DNA from: Kolteria novifilia
GTDB taxonomy: Bacteria; Planctomycetota; Planctomycetia; Kolteriales; Kolteriaceae
Length of the DNA stretch: 64,000 nt
Direction: 5' to 3'
Assembly: GCA_007748055.1 (NCBI GenBank)
Contig: CP036279.1
Span: 2,852,001-2,916,000, forward strand
Within the stretch, counting starts at the first letter, position 1. Each line of letters begins with the position of its first letter. This document shows, piece by piece, positions 36,866-45,900 of this stretch. The translations under genes were made by a program, and so were the position numbers. The notes beneath the pieces were generated by a model that made no database searches, was not told where the DNA came from, and saw nothing but the letters and a program-made list of their open reading frames with translations.

Positions 36866-38707
36866 ATGGAATGGTGGTCGTCCACACGTTCGATCTTCTC
36901 TCCCTCCAACACGCGCCCGTCGCGATCATCCGTTCATTTCGAGATGCTCGAGGAGCGGCGGCTCCTCACCGTGGGAAACGTTGTCGAGATTCCTGATGGA
37001 GCACCCGGTCAAGTCACCGCCAGCATCATCAACGCCGATGTCGCGGACTCGTTTGATGCCGTCGGCATCGTCGGCAACGCCCTTCGCGGATTTGCCACGG
37101 GCACCCTCATCGACCCGTATCACGTGCTCACGGCCGCTCACCCCACCGATCGCATGAACGACGACTCCGGTCGCTTTACCTTGGCTGGTGAGACTTACTC
37201 CACGACCAACGTTTTTCTGCATCCCGAGTGGAACGAGAGCGAGTTCGGTACCGACAGCGCCAACGACTTGGCAATCCTACGGCTCGATCGTCCTGTGCTA
37301 AACGTCACCCCTAGCCCGATCTTTCGGGGAACTCCCGTATTGGGACAGTCGCTGATCCTCGTCGGCTATGGGGCGACCGGTGACGGAACTGGGTTCCACG
37401 ACGGGTCGTTCGGGATCAAGCGAGCGGGCTCGACCGACCTCGATTCGGTGACCTCGACCTTGATCGGCTGGGATTTCGACGATTCGTCGGAGTCTAACAC
37501 CGCTCCTGGCGATTCCGGCGGTCCCGGCTTCTTGGAGGTCGGTGGGCAGTTCTACGTTGCGGGCGTCACCTCCGGGGGAACCAATTCGACCGCGGGACTG
37601 GGCGACTTTTCCTTCGACACGCGCGTCGACGTCTACGCCAGTTGGATCGACTCGATCCTCGCTTGGACGCCGGAATCGGTCGATCCGGAACCGGTCCCGG
37701 CCCCCGAGCCTGACGCTCCTTCGTCGACGACATTGCAAGGCGGCATGGTGATCGCCGTCGTTCGCGGCGATCAGTGGTATCTCGACGCCGATGGCGATGG
37801 AGCTTGGAGTACCAGCGACGTCGCGCTTCCGTTCGGTACCGGGGCGGAAGCTCCCGTCGCCGCCGACTGGAATGGTGACGGACAAGACGAGTTGACTTAT
37901 TTCGACAATGGTCGGTGGTTCAGCGACTCCAACCCCAATGGGGCTCCCGACGCGTTCGATCGCGATGTGCAATTCGGACTTGCCGGCGATTCGCCGGTCG
38001 CCGCCGACTGGGCGGGCCTGGGCCTCGACGCGGTCGCGATCTTCCGTGACGGGAATTGGGCGATCGACCTCAACGGCAACGGTGAGTGGGACGCCGCTGA
38101 TCGAAGTGTCGCGTTCGGCGTCGCGGGCGATCAACCGCTCGCCGGTGACTTCGACGGGGACGGCGTCGACAGCATGGTTGTCTTCCGCAACGGATCCTGG
38201 TCGATCGACTCCAACGCCAACGGGGTTTGGGACGACCAGGACGAAACCGTCTACTTCGGCACCGTCGGCGATCGAGCATTGGCCGGCGACTGGAACGGTG
38301 ACGGGAGGGATGAGTTCGCCCTCTATCGCGACGGCACCTGGATCTTCGACATGAACGGCAATCGGATCTGGGATGAGAGCGATCGTGCCGTCGACTTCGG
38401 CTCCGAGCGTGACGTTCCGATTGTCGGACGATTCGACCAGGCCCGCCAGGCCTCCGTCCTTGATGCTTCCTCCCGAAGCGCCGAGTCCTACTGGGCGATG
38501 CCGACGTCTTCCACGGCTGCCACGGGGACATCCTACCTTGTCTCGATCGCGACGACCTCCGCGGACACGGACTCGCGAGATGTCGTCGACTCCGACAGTG
38601 ACTCCACGACGATGGAGTCAACGCGCCGCCGCTCGGCCGGTGCTTCCCTCTCCGAGACCGAGGCGGTCGACCTTGCCCTCTCGGACCTCGACTTTCTCTT
38701 CGTCTAA
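36866..38707 (+). CDS. surface trypsin-like serine protease with C-terminal GDWNGDG repeats
   Basis: This 613-residue protein has an N-terminal LEPR-like motif (FEMLEERRLL, typical near the start of planctomycete surface proteins), then a trypsin fold with intact triad: TAAH (His92), SANDLAIL (Asp134) and PGDSGGP (Ser217). The C-terminal half has repeats with DW.G.G.D and FG.-GD.P.VAADW forms resembling FG-GAP/VCBS propeller blades. The tail is acidic (SDLDFLFV). It is the first of four neighbouring proteins with such modules. The start could be earlier at 36833. Confidence 0.8.
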   Translation: MEWWSSTRSIFSPSNTRPSRSSVHFEMLEERRLLTVGNVVEIPDGAPGQVTASIINADVADSFDAVGIVGNALRGFATGTLIDPYHVLTAAHPTDRMNDDSGRFTLAGETYSTTNVFLHPEWNESEFGTDSANDLAILRLDRPVLNVTPSPIFRGTPVLGQSLILVGYGATGDGTGFHDGSFGIKRAGSTDLDSVTSTLIGWDFDDSSESNTAPGDSGGPGFLEVGGQFYVAGVTSGGTNSTAGLGDFSFDTRVDVYASWIDSILAWTPESVDPEPVPAPEPDAPSSTTLQGGMVIAVVRGDQWYLDADGDGAWSTSDVALPFGTGAEAPVAADWNGDGQDELTYFDNGRWFSDSNPNGAPDAFDRDVQFGLAGDSPVAADWAGLGLDAVAIFRDGNWAIDLNGNGEWDAADRSVAFGVAGDQPLAGDFDGDGVDSMVVFRNGSWSIDSNANGVWDDQDETVYFGTVGDRALAGDWNGDGRDEFALYRDGTWIFDMNGNRIWDESDRAVDFGSERDVPIVGRFDQARQASVLDASSRSAESYWAMPTSSTAATGTSYLVSIATTSADTDSRDVVDSDSDSTTMESTRRRSAGASLSETEAVDLALSDLDFLFV

Positions 38708-39001
38708 CGTCGCAGCGGGAATCGGGAGAGAGCCGGTATCCGGTGGACGCTCATTCGATGGAGTGTCCGCCGGACCTTCTTCACCACGGATCCCCAGGGA
38801 GGTCGCATTTCCGCGCCTCCAACTCGCCCCGTCGCAGTCCGTTTGCAACGGTCTCATGCTCGGATGTTCGTCGTCACTTCTCCGCGTCCTGCTATACAAT
38901 CGCGAATGGCCTGGTAGTCTGGGGGCAATATGGAGAGCGTTCGGACTCTACCGACCACTTCGTTCTTGGGCAACGGACAGTCATCGGCGACGATCAAGGA
39001 C

Positions 39002-41311
39002 ATGGCTGCAATGAGATTTCATCGGGCACGCGGCGCGAAAAGGCGCGTCTCCTCCAAAGGGACGACGAACCGGTCACTGAGATTCGAGGGGCTCGAGGAT
39101 CGGACGGTGTTGACAGGCGGGATCGACTTCTTCGTCGAAGTTCCCGTCGCCGTCGGCCCGACTCCCCAGGATGTCGCCATCGCGGACTTCAACAACGACG
39201 ACTTGCCCGACATGGCGGTGACCAATAGCGGTAACCAGTCGGTCTCGATCCTGCTCGGCGATGGCGAAGGGGGCTTCACCCTCATCGGCAATACCCTCGT
39301 CGGCATCGGTCCCAACGGGATTCGCAGCGCCGACTTCGATGGGGATAATATCAACGACCTCGTGGTCGCCAACACGATTGGTGGCAGCGTGACGGTGCTC
39401 CGCGGACTCGGCAACGGCACCTTCTCGACCTTCGTCGACATCATCGTCTCCGGCGGCCCCGAGAAGATTGACATCGCCGATCTCGACCGCAACGGCAGTC
39501 TCGACATCTTGACCACCAACACGACCGGCGGCACGATCTCCGCGATCCTCAACAATGGCTCGGGCTTCTTCGGGACGCCGATCAACACCTTCGCCGGTGT
39601 GGGGCCGGGCAACACGGCGCTGGCGGACTTTAACCGCGACGGGATCCTCGACGCCGTCACCGCCAATGCCGGTTCGAACACCGTCTCGTTCCTACAAGGC
39701 GTCGGCAACGGCACGTTCAACACGCCGTTCGAGTACAACGCGGGCATCGCTCCGACCGACCTCGTCGCCGGGCTGTTCGTCGGGGACGCGAACCTCGATC
39801 TCGCGGTGGCCGACACGGGTGGGGGCTCGGTGACACTTCTCGCCGGCGACGGTACCGGGGTGTTCACTCAAGTTCAGCAGATCGCGGTGGGGACGATCGC
39901 CAACTCGCAGCCGGCGGCGATCGTTTCGGGCGACCTCAACAACGCCGGGCCGGCCGACCTCGCCGTGACGTTGACCGGAGAAAACCGGGTCGCGATCCTC
40001 GTGGGGGACGGCTTGGGCAACTTTGCTCCGGGGCCCTCCTACGACGTGGGGGGCGGGCCGACGGGACTCGCGGTGGCCGACCTGACCAACACCCGCAACC
40101 TCGACCTGATCGCGGTCAACACGAGAACGAGCACCGTCTCGGTCCTGGACAATCGGGCGCCGATCGCCGAACTGACGAGCGCTCCCGCGGTGACCTCCGC
40201 CGTCGCGACGACGCAGTTCAGTGTGACCTACAGTGGCGAAAACGCGATCAACGTCGCCACGCTCAGCAGCACCAATATTCAGGTCACGGGCCCGAACGGG
40301 TTTTCGCAGTTGGCCACCTTCGTCTCGGTCTCGCCCGGTGGCAACGGGTCGCCACGGACCGCGACCTACCAGATCAGCGCTCCGGGGGGAACGTTTGACT
40401 CGTCCGACAATGGCGACTACGCGATCACGCTCTTGCCGCTTCAGGTCGGCGATGTCGGCGGACTGTGCGTCAGTCCCGGGTTCCTCGGCTCGCTGCAAGT
40501 CGCGGTCGAGGATTCCGGCGACGTGTTGGTCGACGGGATCGGCGTTCGGCGTGGAGCGACCTTCATCTTCAACACCAGCAGCGTGAGTGCATTCATTCCG
40601 CAGAACTTCTTCCAAATCGACTTCGGCCTCTCCGATGACATTGGCTTGACAGGCGACTGGGACGGCAACGGAACGACAAACGTCGGCGTCTACCGGCCGT
40701 CGACCGCGGAGTGGTATCTCAACCTGAGCGAGATTTCGAGCTTTGACGCGGGGAACTACATCGCCTTTGGCTACGGCATCGTCGGTGACACGCCGGTGGT
40801 CGGGGACTGGAACGGCGATGGCGTCGACACCGTCGGGATCTTCCGTCCCTCGACGGCGGCGTGGTCGCTGGACGTCACCGGTGACCGGGTCTTCGGGCCG
40901 GGCGACGTCGAGTTGACGTTCGGTGCCGAGGGGGACACGCCGGTGGTCGCGAACTGGACCTCCTCGGTGACGACCTCGCTCGGGCTTCGCCGCAACGCCG
41001 AGTGGATTCGCAATGCCACGTCGGTGACAGCGTTCGACCCATTCGCGAACCTACCGATCTTCACGTTCGGGGTGACCACCGACACGCCGGTGGTCGGTGA
41101 CTGGAACCGGGACGGACTCGACGAGGTCGGGATCTTTCGGGACGGCAACTTCGCCCTCAATCTCAATGGCGATCTCTCGTCCTTCAGCGACCTGACGTTC
41201 GGCCTACCCGGGGATCAACCGATCGTCGGGCTCTGGGCGACCGAATCGAGTGAAGGCCCCTCGCCGCCCTCGCCACCATCCCCGCCGCCGCCCAACGTGC
41301 CGGGAGGGTAG
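39002..41311 (+). CDS. surface FG-GAP/VCBS-like propeller protein
   Basis: This 769-residue protein has a LEPR-like motif (LRFEGLEDRTVL) near its start. Blades with ADFNNDDLPDMAVTN and ADLDRNGSLDILTTN follow, typical of FG-GAP repeats (calcium-binding propeller), then an Ig-like segment (about 380-500). The C-terminal roughly 240 residues are GDWDGNGTTNVGVYRP-type modules ending PIVGLW, and a proline/serine tail. The start could be 39002 or the ATG at 39011. Confidence 0.8.
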   Translation: MAAMRFHRARGAKRRVSSKGTTNRSLRFEGLEDRTVLTGGIDFFVEVPVAVGPTPQDVAIADFNNDDLPDMAVTNSGNQSVSILLGDGEGGFTLIGNTLVGIGPNGIRSADFDGDNINDLVVANTIGGSVTVLRGLGNGTFSTFVDIIVSGGPEKIDIADLDRNGSLDILTTNTTGGTISAILNNGSGFFGTPINTFAGVGPGNTALADFNRDGILDAVTANAGSNTVSFLQGVGNGTFNTPFEYNAGIAPTDLVAGLFVGDANLDLAVADTGGGSVTLLAGDGTGVFTQVQQIAVGTIANSQPAAIVSGDLNNAGPADLAVTLTGENRVAILVGDGLGNFAPGPSYDVGGGPTGLAVADLTNTRNLDLIAVNTRTSTVSVLDNRAPIAELTSAPAVTSAVATTQFSVTYSGENAINVATLSSTNIQVTGPNGFSQLATFVSVSPGGNGSPRTATYQISAPGGTFDSSDNGDYAITLLPLQVGDVGGLCVSPGFLGSLQVAVEDSGDVLVDGIGVRRGATFIFNTSSVSAFIPQNFFQIDFGLSDDIGLTGDWDGNGTTNVGVYRPSTAEWYLNLSEISSFDAGNYIAFGYGIVGDTPVVGDWNGDGVDTVGIFRPSTAAWSLDVTGDRVFGPGDVELTFGAEGDTPVVANWTSSVTTSLGLRRNAEWIRNATSVTAFDPFANLPIFTFGVTTDTPVVGDWNRDGLDEVGIFRDGNFALNLNGDLSSFSDLTFGLPGDQPIVGLWATESSEGPSPPSPPSPPPPNVPGG

Positions 41312-41382
41312 TCGTCGTGCCACCGAACCGAGAGGAACGTGGTCGCCGCCCATGGCCGTTCTCCCGTCGGGTGCGGGAGGGA

Positions 41383-41898
41383 CTACCCGTTGAGTCGCCA
41401 AATCACGATATTCAGCGCGGCCGCGTAGCTGACCCATAGGAGATAGGGGACGAGCAGGGCTCCCGATGGGATCGACACACGGAGAAACGTTCCGATCGTC
41501 GCGGCGATCAGTCCCCAAAGAACCATGATGTCGACCGCGGCGAGTCCCGGAGAGCGGAGTCCGAAGAAGAGCACCGACCACAACGTGTTCAGCACAAGCT
41601 GTGACCCAAAGAGAAGGAGCGGCAGTCGCCCAAGTCGCGTCGGCTCCAAACGCCACACATTCCAGGCGGCAACCGCCATCATCCCGTAGAGCAATGTCCA
41701 GACCGGCCCGAAGACCCAATTAGGTGGTGTCCACGACGGCTTGACCAGACCGGCGTACCAAGGGGTTAGCCCTGGATAGGTCGCCATCGCCCCGATGCCC
41801 GCGGCGCCGTAGCAGATGACAAGTGCGACGATCAAGCCGACGGCTTGCTTGAGGCTACTCGGCACGCTGGGCTCCTTGTTCCGTGGGATGGCGACCAT
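41383..41898 (-). CDS. TspO/MBR family membrane protein
   Basis: This 171-residue protein has five membrane segments and the TspO signatures KPSWTPPNWVFGPVW (53-67) and WNVWRLE. TspO binds tetrapyrroles and cholesterol-like ligands and is linked to stress response in bacteria. The start lies 44 bp inside the end of the DUF1223 gene, so they are probably an operon. Confidence 0.9.
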   Translation of the reverse strand: MVAIPRNKEPSVPSSLKQAVGLIVALVICYGAAGIGAMATYPGLTPWYAGLVKPSWTPPNWVFGPVWTLLYGMMAVAAWNVWRLEPTRLGRLPLLLFGSQLVLNTLWSVLFFGLRSPGLAAVDIMVLWGLIAATIGTFLRVSIPSGALLVPYLLWVSYAAALNIVIWRLNG

Positions 41899-42772
41899 CC
41901 TCCACGCGAGCGTCTAGTGTCACGTCGCTGGCACCGAGCACGCGAAGGGTCTTGCCGTCTTGAACGAACCCGATCACCCGAGCACGCCGAGGGTCGAGGT
42001 CCTCGGGAATGGGCAGCCGAACGCGCGCCTTCCCGTGGTTGTCGAGCCTCAGCGTCCTCATGGCTCGCACGACATTGGCGTGAACGAGATGCCGGCCGGC
42101 GTTCTCGCCTCGATCGACTTCGTTGGCCAGACCGCTCTCGACCAATGCGAGACTGAGGAGGGCTCCGTGGGACGCTCCGGCGACGGTGTAGTCGACGTCG
42201 ATCCGATCGGTGGGGCCAGGCTCGGACAGGCGAAGTCGAACGGTCACTTCCTCGGGAATCTCTAGCGCCAACCCGACCGCCTCATCGACAAGTTGGCGGC
42301 GTGACCCGACGATCTCCGCGATCCCGTTGATGATCATCTGCGGCGTGTAGACCCGTCCCGTTTCGAGACGCTGGTTTTCGTGTCGCTGGCGATCGGTGAA
42401 GGCGCGCCGGCTGAAGGGATCCTCCCAACCGAGGTAATTCCAGTAGTCGACATGGAATTCCAAAGCATAGATGGGCAGATCATCGTTGTGGCGCAACGTG
42501 GCGAGTTCGCTCAACAGGGCGTCGGCTGGAGGGCAGCTGCTGCATCCTTCCGAGGTGTAGAGTTCGACGAGCGCCAAACCTCGTGGTTGAGAGGCGGCGA
42601 TCTTGGGCCAACGCTTGGCGAGCTGCCGTGTCGCGATCGCCTTGGATCGCTGTGAGGAGCGCGACTCGTCCGCGGTGCTCGAATCCTTCACCGTCCAAAG
42701 AGTAAGACCGGCCACCAGCAAGCAAACCATCACGGCACGTCGACTCGCGAGTCTGTCCCACCATGTTCGCAT
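41855..42772 (-). CDS. DUF1223 thioredoxin-like secreted protein
   Basis: This 305-residue protein has an N-terminal membrane anchor/signal segment (RAVMVCLLVAGLTLWTVK) and a thioredoxin-like domain: LVELYTSEGCSSCPPADALL with CxxC and ALEFHVDYWNYLGWEDPFS. DUF1223 proteins are common in proteobacteria and planctomycetes; a redox role is inferred. It overlaps tspO, so a shared stress response is plausible. Confidence 0.85.
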   Translation of the reverse strand: MRTWWDRLASRRAVMVCLLVAGLTLWTVKDSSTADESRSSQRSKAIATRQLAKRWPKIAASQPRGLALVELYTSEGCSSCPPADALLSELATLRHNDDLPIYALEFHVDYWNYLGWEDPFSRRAFTDRQRHENQRLETGRVYTPQMIINGIAEIVGSRRQLVDEAVGLALEIPEEVTVRLRLSEPGPTDRIDVDYTVAGASHGALLSLALVESGLANEVDRGENAGRHLVHANVVRAMRTLRLDNHGKARVRLPIPEDLDPRRARVIGFVQDGKTLRVLGASDVTLDARVEDGRHPTEQGAQRAE

Positions 42773-42906
42773 CGTGTCCCCTCTCTCGCGCCGAGAGTCT
42801 GTTTCGGGAAAAGACCACTCTTAAGGATAGCGACTGGGTGCTCTTCGGGGAATCGGGCTCGACGCGACGCGAAAGGGGGAATTGGAAGACGCCGCAAGTA
42901 ACGAAG

Positions 42907-42936
42907 CGGTCCCGCGCACCCGAAGGGGCGGGACCG
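42907..42936 (-). terminator. hairpin between the 1574-aa surface gene and DUF1223
   Basis: A 9-bp stem (CGGTCCCGC with GCGGGACCG) with a 12-base loop lies 36 bp beyond the stop at 42972. No T-tract follows. It may end transcription of the large surface gene. Confidence 0.5.
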
Positions 42937-42971
42937 TCGATATCGCTAGGGATCGCGAGTTGTCGCGTCTC

Positions 42972-45900
42972 CTAGAAGAGCGTCGGCTCCTCGTCACCAT
43001 CTTCCATGATCGAGTCGATCAGGTCCTCGGAGGAAGCGACGGAGGAGAGAAAGGAGGCTTCGTTGACCACGGTCGTTTCCGAGAACCAGAAGCCGGCCAA
43101 CGGAAGATCTCCATCCGTGCCCAGCGGGAAGTCCGTGCTGCTGACGGTATCGCCATTGACGTTGAGTGAGAAAACGCTCGGACGGAAGATCCCGATCTCC
43201 GACACGAAGTCCCCATTCCAGTCGCCCATGAAGAACGAGTCGGTGCCCACTCCGTAGACGAAGGGTGTCCGGAAGTTGGCGGGGTCGAAGGCGCTCACCG
43301 AGGAGGACTGATTCAGGAACCAGGTGGCGCCGCGGACGACGCCGATCTGGGCGAACTGTTCGGCTCCGACGGCGGTGACGACGGGAGTGTCGCCCGGATT
43401 GCCGTAGACGAGGTTGAGATCGGCTGGGCCGAAGGCGAAGTCGCCGTCCATGTCAAACGACCAGGTCGCGGTGCTCGAGCGATGGATGCCGATGTCGCTT
43501 CGTCCATTGCCATCCCAGTCGCCGACGATCGCTTGATCGCCTTCGATGCCGAAGAGTCCCATGGTGAACTGGGACGGATCGAAGTCATTGATTTCGCTGG
43601 TGTTGAGAAACCAGTGCAGAATCCCGTCGACGATGCGGGCGACGCCGACGTTGATGGTGCCGTTGCCGTCCCAGTCGCCGACGAACTGCTGGTCGCTTCC
43701 GAAGCCGAACTGGACCTCGAGTAGGCTGTCGGAGGAGTAACTCGACAGTCGGCTGGTGTTGAAGAGGAACGAGTTGCCGCGGGTGACGGCGATCCCTTGG
43801 GAGAAGTCGACCTCCCTCGGCTGACCGACGACGGTGAGGGTGACGTCGTTGCCGTCGCCGCCGTCGTAGGAGACTTCGAACTCGAGGCCTTCCACGACGA
43901 TCGAAGCCCCTTCGGCCAGACCGACGAATGTGCCGACGATCGGGTCGGTCCCGTCGTTGGTGAGGACTTCGAACTCATCGCCGACGACGCCCGTGTAGGC
44001 GGGATCAACAATGACCACGAGGTTGGCGCCGGCGATCTCGACGGTCCCTTCAACGCCAAGTTGGGTGAACGCGCCGGCTTCGGTTCCCTCGATCTCGACG
44101 ATAAAGTCATCGCTGATGATCGTTGGCTCGGGTTCGGGGGCGGGCTCCGGTTCCGGCTCGGAGACGGGTGGCACCGTGGGAGTGGGCGGAGGAGGCGACG
44201 CCGCGATGTCCTCGATGTAGAGCCGTGCCGGTCCGAAATCGGTCACCGTGACGTTGTCGAGGAAGAAGCCTGCGCCAGCCGTCTCCGAAACCGCGTCACC
44301 CGATTGGCGGAAGAGGAGCCGATCGACACCACGTGGGCCAACCCATACCGGTTGTTCGAGGCCGGACTGGTCGACGTAGTAGTCTTCCCAGGTCGTCCCA
44401 GTGTGAACCAGTTCGCCATTCACGTAGAGATTGACGATGTCGTTCGCTGGACCACCATCGATGAAGATGATCTCGAACGCGATCTCGTGCCACTCGTCGT
44501 AGGGGAGGTCGAGATCGAGCGTGGTCCCTCGGAAACCGTCCGCGGTCGTGTAGTCGAAGAAGGTGATGTCGTATCCGTTTGCGCCATCGTCGTCGATCGA
44601 GACGAAGCTCATCCGAGAGTGATCGGGGTTGCTTGGGCTTACGGTCGTTCTCAGGCCTGGTTGGGCCGCTCCGGTGGCCGACGTGATGTCGAACTGGGCA
44701 TAGAAGCGGTTGGAAGTCGTTGGCACCGTCCCGTCTTGATTCAGGCTACCTTGCGACTCGCCCGCGACGATTCCCGAGGATGGCGTTTGGAGTTGGTCGC
44801 CAAAAGAGCCAATCGTAAAGGCGTTGGAGAGCCGGATGACGTTGTTGCCGTCCACGTCGACAATCTCTTGATCGATATTCGGATTGGTGACGCTCCAACC
44901 TCCCTGGCCGTCGACGCTTCCTAGGGAGAAGGCTTGAAAGTCCGACGAGGTCCCGCCGAAGAGTTCGTCGAGGTCGATCGGGGCCGTCAGGAAGTTTGAG
45001 GTATCGACGTCGCCGGTGACAAGGGCGGCGATCGCCGTCTCGCTGGTGGTGCCCCACCAATTGCCTTGAGCGTCGACGGTCGTGCCGGTGAGGTTGACGA
45101 TCGCGACCGAGCCGAAATCGACCAAGTTATTGTTGGTGATCGTCGCGGTGCCGTCGTTGACGAAGACTCCACGCGTCACGTCGTGGAAGTGATTCTGCGT
45201 CGCGACGAGCGAGCTTCCCTCGTCGATGGAGACCCCATCACCGCTGTCGAAGATGGTGGTGAACCGCAAGTCGGCGCTGCTGGCCCCGACCAACTGGAAG
45301 CCGATGTCGAAGTCTTCGATCTGGTCGTCGCGGCTAGTGACGGCTCCTTCCTGCGAGACGAAGACCGCCGTGTTGCCATCGGTGAAGAGGTTGCTTTGAA
45401 GATCAGCGCTACCACCCTCTCGAATAAGGATGCCGGTGCCGACCTCCTCGAAGGTGTTGAAATAGACCTGGATGGGATCCTGGCCCGCGAATGCATCGCC
45501 GGTGTCGTCCCCGTAGCGGGAATTGTCGAGCCAATTGAAGCCGACGTTGGCCCCGACAACGGTATTGTTGGCATAGACGACCGACGTCGTCGGAGAGCTA
45601 TGGGAGGTGATCTGGAATGCCCACTGTTGGTTGTCCTCGGGATCGTTGCCCGGAGCGAGATTGAGGAACTGGTTGTTGGTCACGAGGATGTTGGACTGGT
45701 GCGCGTGCCCATTTTCCCAAATCCCGATGATCCGTTGCGGGTCGCCAATCGTGGGGGCCTCGAGCACGTTGATCGTGTTGGAGTCGATGATCAACCCGTC
45801 GTAGTTGGCGCCACCGTGGGTGCTACCTTGAAGGCCGACATCGGATCCCCCCACACCGTCGCCGTGAATGTCGATGGTGTTGCCCTGGACGAGGATGTTG